Source of the DNA: Thermoplasmata archaeon
GTDB lineage: Archaea > Thermoplasmatota > Thermoplasmata > Sysuiplasmatales > Sysuiplasmataceae
Direction: 5' to 3'
DNA: 16,840 bases
Assembly: GCA_021796175.1 (NCBI GenBank)
Contig: JAJYOM010000020.1
Span: 1 to 16,840 of the forward strand
This document shows, piece after piece, positions 1 through 7,362 of the stretch (positions within the stretch are counted from its first letter, which is position 1; every line of letters starts with the position of its first letter). The notes under the pieces were generated by a model, which was not told where the DNA came from, did not search any database, and worked only from the letters and a program-made list of their open reading frames with translations. A program made the translations under genes and the position numbers.

Positions 1-1
1 G

Positions 2-85
2 CATATTGAAATGAAGAGGGAGGAATTCCTCAATCTTGCACTGAGGACCACTCCATACGAGGTTTACAGATACATGGATGTCTGA
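2..85 (+). CDS. 3' end of an unidentified gene (partial)
   Basis: An open frame enters from the left edge and ends at TGA 83-85, giving 27 C-terminal residues that end in YEVYRYMDV. The codon use (AGG, AAG, GAG) matches the genes that follow, and the stop lies about 40 bases before the next TATA box, so it reads like the genuine end of a gene. The fragment contains no motif I can assign to a family. It is the upstream neighbour of the RNase P/SerRS cluster but appears to be a separate transcription unit. Confidence 0.55.
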   Translation, partial: HIEMKREEFLNLALRTTPYEVYRYMDV

Positions 86-125
86 ACTTCAGCAGAGCGT
101 CATCGTGCCGGGCTCCGATAAAGTG

Positions 126-131
126 TTATAA
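126..131 (+). promoter_or_regulatory. TATA box of the rnp4 cluster
   Basis: TTATAA is centred about 25 bases before the GTG at 154. That spacing puts the transcription start at or next to the start codon, so the mRNA is probably leaderless. No Shine-Dalgarno motif precedes the GTG. Confidence 0.5.
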
Positions 132-153
132 GGAAGCCCGGGCATCAACAACT

Positions 154-474
154 GTGTACCGAAAGGAGAGCCAGGAAGCCAGAAAGATAGCAAGGGAGAG
201 GATAGAGAAACTGTTCTCCCAGGCGGAACTGTTCACAAAGGAGGGCAGGTACGATCTCGGCCGAAGGTACGTTTCGCTCGCCAGGCGGATCGGTATGAAG
301 GTGGATATTTCTGTAGGTCACAGGATGGACTACTGCAGGAACTGCAATGTGTACATGATCCCTGCAAGGACATGCAGAGTGAGGGTCAGAAGGGGCAGAA
401 AGGTGATTTTCTGCCTCTCCTGCGGAAACACTTCCAGATTTCCGTACAGAAGAAAGAAGCGGGCGGAGGGGTGA
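154..474 (+). CDS. rnp4: Ribonuclease P protein component 4 (Rpp21/Rpr2 family)
   Basis: This is one of the protein subunits of archaeal RNase P, which removes the 5' leader of pre-tRNA; it is the homologue of eukaryotic Rpp21/Rpr2. The 106-residue length is normal for the family. An N-terminal basic helical region (about residues 5-48) is followed by a zinc ribbon with C61-x2-C64 and C87-x2-C90. Between the pairs lies the family-typical stretch around IPARTCRVRVRRGRKVIFC, and the ribbon ends in SRFPY. The GTG start is chosen because a TATA box lies 25 bases upstream and the residues after it match the family N-terminus. It is followed after 6 bases by a CRM-domain gene and then serS, so it probably leads a three-gene operon. 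Confidence 0.93.
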   Translation: MYRKESQEARKIARERIEKLFSQAELFTKEGRYDLGRRYVSLARRIGMKVDISVGHRMDYCRNCNVYMIPARTCRVRVRRGRKVIFCLSCGNTSRFPYRRKKRAEG

Positions 475-480
475 TACCGG

Positions 481-723
481 GTGGAAAAACTGGACAGGAA
501 AAGGGCTATGGCGCTCAAGGCAACCGTGCAGGTCGGAAAGAACGGTATTACAGAATCCATAAAGAAGGAAACACTTGATCAGCTGAAGAAGAACGGAATG
601 GTGAAGGTGAAATTCAATCTGCCGGAAAGCGGGATTGATGATTTCACAAAGAGCATTGGCAAACAGGCGGTGCTCGTGATGAAGACCGGCAGGACGCTGG
701 TTTTCAAGAAGCTGGAGAAGTGA
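481..723 (+). CDS. YhbY/CRM-domain RNA-binding protein
   Basis: An 80-residue single-domain CRM (YhbY) protein. This fold binds structured RNA; bacterial YhbY associates with pre-50S ribosomal particles, and archaeal versions commonly sit next to RNase P genes. Supporting residues are LKATVQVGKNGIT, where the GxxG-like loop (here GKNG, about residues 19-22) is the RNA-contact turn of the family. After it come the helical IKKETLDQLKKNGMVKVKF region and a C-terminal hairpin ending LVMKTGRTLVFKK. The GTG start lies 6 bases after the rnp4 stop, and the stop overlaps the serS start. Its exact RNA target cannot be read from the sequence. Confidence 0.9.
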   Translation: MEKLDRKRAMALKATVQVGKNGITESIKKETLDQLKKNGMVKVKFNLPESGIDDFTKSIGKQAVLVMKTGRTLVFKKLEK

Positions 724-2009
724 ACAGGTTGCTCGACACCAGGGTGATCAGAGAGAACAGAGAGCTAGTGCGAAATTCGCTTCTGCACAGAAACAGGGAC
801 ACTTCGCTTCTGGACAGATTCGAGGAACTGGACGGCAAATGGAAGAAGCTGATCGAGGAGAGAAACTCGCTGAACAGAAGAAGGAATGAGATTGCAATTG
901 AAATTTCGAAACTTACCGGGAAGGAGAAGGAAAACGCCCTATCAGGAGCAAAGGAGTCCGCTGCAAGGCAGAAGCAGGTTGATTCCGAGATAGGCCAGCT
1001 GGAAAAGCAGAGGGATGAACTGCTGCTTTATTTTCCGAACATACCGAATGATCGCACACCGGTAGGCAGGAGCGAGGATGATAATGTCGTCCTGTCCACA
1101 CCCGTAGGGCCGCGGAAGCTTGATTTCGTGCCCAGGCAGCATTACGACATATGCGGGGAACTTGGCCTCCTTGACCTGAAAAGCGGTGCAAAGATTTCCG
1201 GTAGCGGTTTCTATGTCCTGAAGGGGGATGGCGCCAGGCTGGAGAGGGCGCTGATAAACTACATGCTCGATCTGCACAGAAGGCAGGGTTACACAGAAGT
1301 GCAGGTGCCCGTAATTGTAAGATCCAAATGTGCGCTAGGCACGGGCCAGCTGCCCGAAAAGAGGGATGACATGTACTGGGTCGAGGGCGAAGACATGGTG
1401 CTCAACCCTACGGCAGAGGTCCCGGTGACGAACCTGCTTGGGGAGGAGATACTTGCAAAGGAGGATCTGCCGATATACTTCACGGCCTATCTGCCTTCAT
1501 TCAGAAAGGAAGCTGGCAGACATGTAGATCTCAAGGGCATAGGCCGTGTTCACGAATTCAACAAGGTAGAACTGGTCAAGATAGTTGAGCCTGAGAACAT
1601 CCAGGAGGAGCTCATGAAACTGCTGAAGGACGCGGAGGAAGTGGTGAAAGGACTGAACCTGCCGTACAGGATAAAGCACCTCTGCACCGCAGACCTGGGA
1701 TTTGCAAATGAAGAGACATTTGACCTGGAGGTATATGCGCCAGCCAGCGGAAACTGGCTTGAGGTTTCATCATGCAGTTCATTTTCCGATTTCCAGGCAA
1801 GGAGGGCGCATATAAAGTACAGGAAGGAGCCGCACCTGAAGAGCGAGTTTGTTGCAACGCTCAACGGCTCCGGACTTGCATTGCCGAGAACATTCATAGG
1901 TGTCGTGGAAAACTACCAGACAAATGAGGGCACAATAAGGGTGCCGGAAGTGCTCAGGCCATATATGGGCGGGGACACGGAGATAGGTCCGCAGGGCCGC
2001 CCGAAGTAG
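720..2009 (+). CDS. serS: Seryl-tRNA synthetase, standard (bacterial-type) class II
   Basis: Charges tRNA-Ser with serine in the cytoplasm. The 429-residue length is normal for the common SerRS form, not the rare methanogen type. Residues about 28-105 form the long charged coiled-coil arm that grips the tRNA-Ser variable loop. The class II core follows. Motif 2 is seen as F261-R-K-E264 and runs on to GIGRVHEFNKVE. Motif 3 is NGSGLALPRTF with the ATP-binding R390. The TAEVP segment near residue 230 is the serine-binding loop. The GTG start shares four bases (GTGA) with the preceding stop, which suggests translational coupling to the CRM gene. No truncation or frameshift is seen. Confidence 0.95.
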   Translation: MNRLLDTRVIRENRELVRNSLLHRNRDTSLLDRFEELDGKWKKLIEERNSLNRRRNEIAIEISKLTGKEKENALSGAKESAARQKQVDSEIGQLEKQRDELLLYFPNIPNDRTPVGRSEDDNVVLSTPVGPRKLDFVPRQHYDICGELGLLDLKSGAKISGSGFYVLKGDGARLERALINYMLDLHRRQGYTEVQVPVIVRSKCALGTGQLPEKRDDMYWVEGEDMVLNPTAEVPVTNLLGEEILAKEDLPIYFTAYLPSFRKEAGRHVDLKGIGRVHEFNKVELVKIVEPENIQEELMKLLKDAEEVVKGLNLPYRIKHLCTADLGFANEETFDLEVYAPASGNWLEVSSCSSFSDFQARRAHIKYRKEPHLKSEFVATLNGSGLALPRTFIGVVENYQTNEGTIRVPEVLRPYMGGDTEIGPQGRPK

Positions 2010-2042
2010 GCTGATTGCGCCATAGTGTAATTTGTTCAATAG

Positions 2043-2050
2043 TTTAATAT
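2043..2050 (+). promoter_or_regulatory. TATA box for the zinc-ribbon membrane protein gene
   Basis: TTTAATAT is centred about 32 bases before ATG 2079, in the short gap after serS. It predicts a transcript with a leader of only a few bases. Confidence 0.4.
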
Positions 2051-2078
2051 TCATGATACAGTTTTTACAACACGTTCC

Positions 2079-2537
2079 ATGAATGAAATTTCGGATATCG
2101 TGGCATGTCCTGTATGCGGGACTGAGGTTTCGCTTACTGATACTCACTGCCCCAAATGCAATGCGGAGTTCGCTCCGGGTGTCATGGACGAGCCGGCCTA
2201 TCAGGGTACAGCATCCAAGAAGTCTGAAAGAAAGATGTCTGCCAGTGGCAGGAATACTGTGACTTCTTCCTCCACGCAGGTGATTGCATTGCTTCTCACA
2301 TATGCATTTGGCTATGGTACAATCATAGCTGCAAACTACGTGTCCAGCGGTGGCATCATCAACCTTGGTTATGAACAGCTTCTGCTCCTGCTTGGCGGCA
2401 TCACACTTGCGGCCGCTGTTGTTTCCGCATTCATGATTGGCCGAATCGGCGGGGCGCAGTCGGGCAAGGTAACATTTGCACTGCTCGCGGCATTTGTGTT
2501 GCTCATACCTCCGCTTGTGATAGTGTTCAAGTGGTAA
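2079..2537 (+). CDS. Zinc-ribbon membrane protein, function unknown
   Basis: A 152-residue protein. It begins with a compact zinc ribbon in the cytosolic N-terminus (C10-x2-C13 and C24-x2-C27). A polar serine/lysine-rich linker (about 31-65) follows, then three hydrophobic segments (about 66-88, 99-122 and 130-150). The architecture, a zinc ribbon on a short membrane anchor, is common among uncharacterised archaeal membrane proteins and gives no specific function. The ATG is supported by the TATA box about 32 bases upstream and by the ribbon beginning right after it. The gene runs convergently into the DUF4203-like gene. Confidence 0.8.
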   Translation: MNEISDIVACPVCGTEVSLTDTHCPKCNAEFAPGVMDEPAYQGTASKKSERKMSASGRNTVTSSSTQVIALLLTYAFGYGTIIAANYVSSGGIINLGYEQLLLLLGGITLAAAVVSAFMIGRIGGAQSGKVTFALLAAFVLLIPPLVIVFKW

Positions 2538-2629
2538 TGCCTCAGGCTCTTCGCAGTTGAAAGAAACGGACAGCTGGATCGGTCACCGCAGTCACTGATG
2601 AATCGCTGATGACTTAAGCTTGGCAAGCA

Positions 2630-3301
2630 TCATTGCCTGCTTGTGTCTGCAAGTTCGCTGTTTTCATCGGAGGGAACAAGCATCTCCCGAATTATCTTCT
2701 CCTTGGCCATCTTCCTGGACCGTATTCTTGTGAACTGGAAAATCATGCCCAGAACAATCACCGCGAAAGCAGCCAAGGTTGCAAGTGTTCCGGGCCTGAA
2801 GTAGGTCAGTCCGTAATCAACAAGGAAACCGCCTGCAACTGAAGTGAAGACAGCCACGAGATCGCTGAAAAAGATGATTGATACCATGAAGACAGCAAAG
2901 CCCGCAATGAGTCCAGCAATCTGTGCAATGCCTATACTGCCGGAAATGCCAGAAGCAAGGGAACGGGCGCCGGTGGAGGCGCCGAAGAGAAAGAGCACAC
3001 CAAGATATGTGAAGTAGGCTACGACAAGTGCGATTCCAGCCTCAGCGACATAGTAGAAAAGAAATCCGCCGGCAATTGCCCCGATCAAGGCAACTATGTA
3101 AGCACCTAGAGTGCCAGCCAGGCCGGCGCCAATTGCAAATCCAATAATCGCACCGAGTATGGCACCAATTACCGACGTCAGGAACTTAAAGACATTGCCG
3201 CCGAAGAAGGCGAGCAGAATGCCAAGCACTATTGCTATCAGGCCAATGTAGGGGAATATTGAAGACGGTATAGACGGAACGACAGAGTAAATTACCGACA
3301 C
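2630..3301 (-). CDS. DUF4203-like polytopic membrane protein
   Basis: An integral membrane protein with about seven hydrophobic segments (roughly residues 15-34, 37-62, 67-84, 86-107, 124-146, 148-165 and 171-190). They are glycine/alanine-rich with GAILGAIIGFAIG-type small-residue packing, and a charged cytosolic tail of about 30 residues follows. The glycine-rich seven-helix pattern resembles DUF4203/TMEM198-like proteins; that assignment comes from recognition, not a search. I place the start at GTG 3301. A TTG at 3361 would add 20 polar residues that look unrelated to the fold, and a TATA-like TTATTAG (3328-3334) lies about 30 bases before the GTG. No function is established for this group. 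Confidence 0.75.
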   Translation of the reverse strand: MSVIYSVVPSIPSSIFPYIGLIAIVLGILLAFFGGNVFKFLTSVIGAILGAIIGFAIGAGLAGTLGAYIVALIGAIAGGFLFYYVAEAGIALVVAYFTYLGVLFLFGASTGARSLASGISGSIGIAQIAGLIAGFAVFMVSIIFFSDLVAVFTSVAGGFLVDYGLTYFRPGTLATLAAFAVIVLGMIFQFTRIRSRKMAKEKIIREMLVPSDENSELADTSRQ

Positions 3302-3327
3302 AGCAATTGATTTGCAACGGGGAGTAC

Positions 3328-3334
3328 TAATAAC
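3328..3334 (-). promoter_or_regulatory. TATA-like box for the DUF4203-like gene
   Basis: Read on the minus strand this is TTATTAG, 27-33 bases upstream of GTG 3301. It supports the shorter start and would fall inside the coding region if the TTG at 3361 were used. Confidence 0.35.
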
Positions 3335-3401
3335 TTCTTGGACAGAGTTCGAACGGCGCAACTCAGTGGCCGCTCATGAGATTGGGCATTGCCAGTCAAA
3401 A

Positions 3402-3427
3402 GTGGCCAGCCCGGACTGACTGGCCAC
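3402..3427. repeat. Perfect 8-bp inverted repeat (hairpin)
   Basis: GTGGCCAG (3402-3409) and CTGGCCAC (3420-3427) are exact reverse complements with a 10-base spacer. It lies just beyond the oligo-T tract that follows the DUF5679 gene on the minus strand, so it may help end that transcript or separate it from the next gene. Confidence 0.6.
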
Positions 3428-3443
3428 AAAATAAAATAAAAAA
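3428..3443 (-). terminator. Oligo-T terminator of the DUF5679 gene
   Basis: The minus strand reads TTTTTTATTTTATTTT about 10 bases after the TAA stop of the zinc-ribbon gene. This is the usual archaeal intrinsic termination signal. Confidence 0.55.
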
Positions 3444-3453
3444 CCGGGTTGTC

Positions 3454-3612
3454 TTACTTTCCTATCCTGAAGACCTTGGTACCGCAGTTCGGGCATGTGC
3501 CCTTTGTCGCTGGCTTTCCATTCTTCAATTTTGTCTTTGTCGGGTTCTTTATCTCGACTGACTTCTTGCACTTCACACAATATGCTTTAGACTTCTCAGG
3601 CGTGGATTCCAC
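3454..3612 (-). CDS. DUF5679-type small zinc-ribbon protein
   Basis: A 52-residue protein read on the minus strand from GTG 3612 to TAA 3456-3454. It carries Y-C-V-K-C early and T-C-P-N-C-G-T near the end, making one four-cysteine zinc ribbon. The middle is lysine-rich (KNPTKTKLKNGKPATKG) and the tail is VFRIGK. This layout is that of DUF5679, small proteins widespread in Thermoplasmata and related archaea with no fixed function. Nucleic-acid or ribosome association is often guessed because of the charge. The frame is closed by a stop five codons upstream of the GTG, so the GTG is the only common start. A TATA box is centred about 25 bases before it, so the mRNA should be leaderless. Confidence 0.85.
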   Translation of the reverse strand: MESTPEKSKAYCVKCKKSVEIKNPTKTKLKNGKPATKGTCPNCGTKVFRIGK

Positions 3613-3632
3613 CTTTGCCGACGATTAATATA

Positions 3633-3642
3633 CTATTATAAA
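3633..3642 (-). promoter_or_regulatory. TATA box of the DUF5679 gene
   Basis: On the minus strand TTTATAATAG is centred about 25 bases before GTG 3612, the spacing expected for a leaderless transcript. Confidence 0.55.
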
Positions 3643-3765
3643 TAAGATGGCGTCGAAGAGGCTGTTTTGATGAGGGATTTGTGCTCAGAAATCGGTACAC
3701 TCAGCGCATGGAGGGCAAATATTACAGCAGTGGTGAAGACAGGATGGACCATCCGTACGTAAGTT

Positions 3766-3774
3766 CTTTAAATA
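3766..3774 (+). promoter_or_regulatory. TATA box for the GT2 gene
   Basis: CTTTAAATA is centred about 46 bases before ATG 3816 and predicts a transcription start near 3795. It favours a start at 3816 or 3831 over the upstream GTG at 3681. Confidence 0.4.
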
Positions 3775-3815
3775 CAACTGCGATCAAACATGACGCAACA
3801 AGGGGGCAACGAAGC

Positions 3816-4826
3816 ATGTGGCCTGTATCAATGAAGAAACCTTTCCTGACTGTAATTGTCACCGCTTTCAGAAGGCGCGATTTCCTTCTTGAGACGCTGA
3901 GCTCCCTGGAGTGGCAGTCGGCCGACAGGAACGATATTGAAGTGATCGTCATAAAGGACTTTGATGACAGTGAAGCGGACAGCAAGATCGCCGCAAACCA
4001 CTGGATATCAATGCACAGCAGCAGCGAGATGATCGGCCCGTTCATAACGGAGGCAATAGAAAGGAGCTCAGGCGATGTGATATCCTTCCTTGACGACGAC
4101 GATATTTTTGAGCCGGAGAAACTGGCAACGGTCATGAATGTGTTCAGAAGCCATCCTGAAGTCGGATACTACCACAATTCAGCTTCATTCATAAATGAGG
4201 CAGGCAAGCAGATAGAGGCACCGTATTCGTTCAATTTTTCAACTGCAAAGGAGCCGGACGGTGAGCGTGTGATATCCAGGAAGGATGTTGCTGCAAATGC
4301 CAACAAACTCATTCGAATGAGGATTGATTTCAACAAGAGCTGCATCTCAGTCCGAAGGGATGTCCTGATGCCGTACATCGGCATCTCCAGGCAGATGCCG
4401 TCCGGGTACGACAGTTTCATATTCTTCTGTGCAGCGTTCAGCAATTTCTCTATACTTTCAGACAACAGGAGACTCACCCGTTACAGGTTCAACAGGAAGA
4501 GCGTGTCCATCACAAGTACATACCGTTTCTCTTCAAGGCAGATCAAGACACATATGCTCATGAAGAAAATGGCCCTTGATGCGGGGCACAAGGAGATAGC
4601 AAACCTTCTCGAAAGGCAGATACTGTTCTTCAGGACGATAAACGCCATACACAACCCGGTAGAGAGCAGGCAGGAAGTAATCAGGACGGCTCTATCGTTC
4701 ATACGCCATGACAATGATTACAGCCGGATGGGGAACACATTTGCAGGCATACTTTCGATGGCCTACATTGTTTCTCCGAGGTTGAGCAAGAGAATTTATT
4801 CGAAGCTGACAAGTCCGGAAACATGA
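3816..4826 (+). CDS. Family 2 glycosyltransferase (GT-A fold)
   Basis: A nucleotide-sugar-dependent inverting glycosyltransferase, probably cytosolic or membrane-peripheral and acting on surface glycans or glycolipids. The GT-A start MKKPFLTVIVTAFRRRDFL is followed by the SFLDDDDIFEP segment (D93-D96), which supplies the DxD metal/UDP-sugar site. The C-terminal half is rich in aromatic and basic residues and has no strong membrane helix. The frame is open from GTG 3681, but the residues it adds look unrelated to the fold. A TATA box at 3766-3774 and a GGGGGC motif before ATG 3816 favour 3816; ATG 3831 is also possible. Donor and acceptor are unknown. It converges on another glycosyltransferase, which suggests a shared glycan role. 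Confidence 0.85.
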   Translation: MWPVSMKKPFLTVIVTAFRRRDFLLETLSSLEWQSADRNDIEVIVIKDFDDSEADSKIAANHWISMHSSSEMIGPFITEAIERSSGDVISFLDDDDIFEPEKLATVMNVFRSHPEVGYYHNSASFINEAGKQIEAPYSFNFSTAKEPDGERVISRKDVAANANKLIRMRIDFNKSCISVRRDVLMPYIGISRQMPSGYDSFIFFCAAFSNFSILSDNRRLTRYRFNRKSVSITSTYRFSSRQIKTHMLMKKMALDAGHKEIANLLERQILFFRTINAIHNPVESRQEVIRTALSFIRHDNDYSRMGNTFAGILSMAYIVSPRLSKRIYSKLTSPET

Positions 4827-4843
4827 CTCACTGCCCGGTGAGT
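4826..4843. terminator. Small hairpin spanning both convergent stop codons
   Basis: ACTCAC (4826-4831) and GTGAGT (4838-4843) are exact reverse complements with a six-base loop. The structure covers the last base of the GT2 stop and the whole GT4 stop region. It may act as a two-way end signal, though no T-tract accompanies it. Confidence 0.3.
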
Positions 4844-5934
4844 GCAGCGTAATATTTTTTCATGTTGCGGCTGAATGATTCGAAGCTGAACATCACGGCC
4901 CTTTTGATGCCGGAAGCGGATAGTTCCTCCCTGGAGGATATTGCATCCCTTACACCGGCCGCGCAGGCTGATGCATCAGGCTCAACGAGAACTGCTGAAT
5001 TGCCGGCCACCTCCCTCATAACTTCAATATCTGACGCGACGACAGGAAGCCCCGAAGCGAATGCCTCGACCACCGGATAACCAAACCCCTCCTCCAGAGA
5101 TGGAAAGAGAAGTACGTCGCAGGCATTGTAAATCATGTTCAGTGTCTCATCGCTGATGCCGCTGAATGTTATGCTGTTGCCTATCTGTTCCCCTACCCTG
5201 ACCAGCCTGTAATCACCACCGAGCATTTCAACTGCTCCGCTGACAGCGTCAAGGTTCTTTCTCCTGTGTTTTATTGATACTGAAAGAATCAGCTTCTTGT
5301 CCTCCGGCAGGCCGAGCGACCTTCTGGCGGAAACTCTGTCTGCAAGCGGATGAAATGCGATAGAAACGGGCGAATGTATGACCTCGATTCTGCCGTCGAA
5401 ACCCGCCCTTATGAGCTCGCCACGGACGAAGTCCGAAACTGCGATTATCCTGCTGAATTTCCTGTACAGGTTTATGTTCCTCGAAACAAGTTTTCTGTAC
5501 GTCCTGCTCGCAAATCCACCCGAGCCGAAGTGATCCGTAAGCGAAACAAGGTCGTGGATTGTGACCACCTCATCACCTTCATTGCGGAATGGGAATACCT
5601 CCTGGCTCGCATAATGTATTATCCTCCCCTCCTCCGCCATCCTAAGCACATCCGCAGTGCCGCTGTGGAACGCGGCCGTAAAGAACCTGCTGTTGATGTA
5701 AGCACTCACGTAGTTTGCAAAGCTGCTCTGACTTGAGAACAACGGCAGTGAAAAACCTGAATACACACTGCCTGGAAAAACTGCTCCTGTGTCTGACCTC
5801 ATAACACGAAAGCTGAAAACATCTGCTCTTCCCTCCAGGGAAAGTGCAAGATCGCGTGTATACCTCCCGAAGCCGGTCGCGCTTCTGGAGGTGTTTACAA
5901 TGGCCACAATTGGTTCTTTCTTTGCTGCTTCCAC
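4828..5934 (-). CDS. Family 4 glycosyltransferase (GT-B fold)
   Basis: A retaining glycosyltransferase of the GT4 group (glycosyl transferases group 1). The N-terminal domain carries IVAIVNTSRSATGFGRYTRDL, with the glycine-rich acceptor-side loop. The C-terminal Rossmann domain has SVSIKHRRKNLD at its start. The signature LFPSLEEGFGYPVVEAF (about residues 280-290), the E-x7-E donor-binding motif, is followed by GLPVVASDIEVMREV. I prefer GTG 5934 over ATG 5967: a TATA-like box at 5976-5982 is too close to that ATG, and no other AT-rich element lies upstream. Starting at 5967 would add 11 residues. It ends one base from the GT2 stop. The sugar and acceptor cannot be read from the sequence. Confidence 0.87.
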   Translation of the reverse strand: MEAAKKEPIVAIVNTSRSATGFGRYTRDLALSLEGRADVFSFRVMRSDTGAVFPGSVYSGFSLPLFSSQSSFANYVSAYINSRFFTAAFHSGTADVLRMAEEGRIIHYASQEVFPFRNEGDEVVTIHDLVSLTDHFGSGGFASRTYRKLVSRNINLYRKFSRIIAVSDFVRGELIRAGFDGRIEVIHSPVSIAFHPLADRVSARRSLGLPEDKKLILSVSIKHRRKNLDAVSGAVEMLGGDYRLVRVGEQIGNSITFSGISDETLNMIYNACDVLLFPSLEEGFGYPVVEAFASGLPVVASDIEVMREVAGNSAVLVEPDASACAAGVRDAISSREELSASGIKRAVMFSFESFSRNMKKYYAALTGQ

Positions 5935-5975
5935 GGAATGCAACCCGACGGCAGGACAGTGTAGCATGAAGCAAC

Positions 5976-5982
5976 GATATAT
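5976..5982 (-). promoter_or_regulatory. TATA-like box of the GT4 gene
   Basis: On the minus strand this reads ATATATC, about 45 bases before GTG 5934. It lies back to back with the folC promoter in the 75-110 base divergent gap. Confidence 0.35.
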
Positions 5983-6006
5983 CTGTTGATGCCGGGTGTC
6001 TGAGAA

Positions 6007-6016
6007 AGTAATATAG
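6007..6016 (+). promoter_or_regulatory. TATA box of folC
   Basis: AGTAATATAG is centred about 31 bases before ATG 6043, implying a leader of about five bases. The identical ten bases recur at 13841-13850 before the HAD-like gene. Confidence 0.5.
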
Positions 6017-6042
6017 ACAGGCTAGTCCAGTCATCGTGGCAA

Positions 6043-7362
6043 ATGGAAAAGACACGTACGGGCAGAGAGGAGATGGTGAGCTGGCTATTCAGCCTGGAGA
6101 ATATGGGAATCAAGCTTGGCCTGGAGAACATGATGAAGCTGCTGGCCAGGCTTGGCAATCCCGAAGTGACTTTCAAGTCAATTCATGTTGCGGGAACAAA
6201 CGGAAAAGGCTCTACAAGCGCATTCATCGCATCCATACTCATGTCTGAAGGATACAGAACCGGTCTCTACACTTCGCCTCACTTCGTTGAGCTGGAAGAG
6301 AGAATTAAGATCAACGGGAGGCAGATTCCAGAGGATGCACTGCTGGAAATAGGCACTGAGGTGCGCAGAGCGGCGGAGGAACTCTTCGGCACGGAGAGGA
6401 GGCAGATCACCTTCTTCGAAATAACAACCGCAATCGCTTTCGTCCACTTCGCGAGGAGCAAAGTGGACTATGCAGTCATTGAAGTCGGACTTGGTGGAAG
6501 ACTCGATGCCACAAATGTCATCACTCCAATGGCTTCAGTGATAACACATATTGCGCTGGAACATACAGCATACCTTGGAAACACTGTTGAATCGATTGCT
6601 CGCGAAAAGGGTGGAATAATCAAGCCCGGGATACCGGTCATAACAGCCGAATCCAAGGCGGGTGCATTTGGAGAGATTGCTTCGCTCGCCAGGGCAAACC
6701 ACTCCGAACTCAGCAGATCGGGCGATCTTGCTGATGTCAGGACGCTGGAGAATTCCTGGGGGGTGCTCGCGGTTGAGGTCAGGGGAGCCGTAGAGATTGA
6801 TGAATTGCGCTCAGGGCTGTGGGGGACGTACCAGATTGAGAACCTGGGGCTCGCAATTTCGACTGCGGAGGTCCTGCAGCGCGCGGGTGTCTACCTTAGC
6901 GATCGTGCAATAAGGAATGGAATAGAGAATGTGAGCTGGCGCGGCAGACTGCAGAGAGCACGCAGTACCCGAGAATTTGTATTCGACAGCGCACACAATC
7001 CAGACGCGATGATGGCGTTGTCCGCATCTGTCAGAGATGCGAGTTCTGACGATTTCCTGCTTGTGCTGGGCATTCTCTCAGACAAGAACATGGAAGAAAT
7101 GATGCCCTTCATTGCCCGTCTCTCCTCGCACGCGATATGTACTTCGCCAAAGACGCCACGGGCAAGGAGTGCTGCGGAAATTGCTGCTTCTGCATCGAAG
7201 CATGGCATAAGTGCAGCCGAGGCAGGCAGTGTAGGCGAAGGAATGGAGCATGCACTCAGTGAAAGAACAGGAAGGAAAGTCTTGGTGACAGGCTCGCTGA
7301 GAACAGTTGGCGAGGCTATGGAATGGTGGTATGCGAAGTACGGGGAGAGGCTCTGGAGTTAA
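6043..7362 (+). CDS. folC: Dihydrofolate/folylpolyglutamate synthase (Mur ligase family)
   Basis: An ATP-dependent ligase that adds glutamate to dihydropteroate and/or to reduced folates (or a related archaeal pterin). The 439-residue length is normal. The P-loop is HVAGTNGKGST with K55. The substrate loop YTSPHFVELEERIKING follows (about 77-92), then EVGLGGRLDATN (147-158). The ALEH...EKGGIIKPG segment is the family's metal and carbamoyl-lysine region. The C-terminal Mur domain carries DSAHNPDAM near residues 315-322. Which of the two reactions dominates cannot be told. The ATG is supported by the TATA box about 31 bases upstream. The nth coding region begins inside its last codons, so the two are probably co-transcribed. 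Confidence 0.93.
   Translation: MEKTRTGREEMVSWLFSLENMGIKLGLENMMKLLARLGNPEVTFKSIHVAGTNGKGSTSAFIASILMSEGYRTGLYTSPHFVELEERIKINGRQIPEDALLEIGTEVRRAAEELFGTERRQITFFEITTAIAFVHFARSKVDYAVIEVGLGGRLDATNVITPMASVITHIALEHTAYLGNTVESIAREKGGIIKPGIPVITAESKAGAFGEIASLARANHSELSRSGDLADVRTLENSWGVLAVEVRGAVEIDELRSGLWGTYQIENLGLAISTAEVLQRAGVYLSDRAIRNGIENVSWRGRLQRARSTREFVFDSAHNPDAMMALSASVRDASSDDFLLVLGILSDKNMEEMMPFIARLSSHAICTSPKTPRARSAAEIAASASKHGISAAEAGSVGEGMEHALSERTGRKVLVTGSLRTVGEAMEWWYAKYGERLWS

Noticed and set aside
2538..2629. Short palindrome GCTT-GGC-AAGC in the convergent gap after the zinc-ribbon membrane gene
   Set aside because: Only four base pairs per arm and no T-tract, so a terminator call is not supported.
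5350..5736. 128-codon plus-strand frame inside the GT4 gene
   Set aside because: It is antisense to a well-supported glycosyltransferase, and its residues look like a frame shadow.
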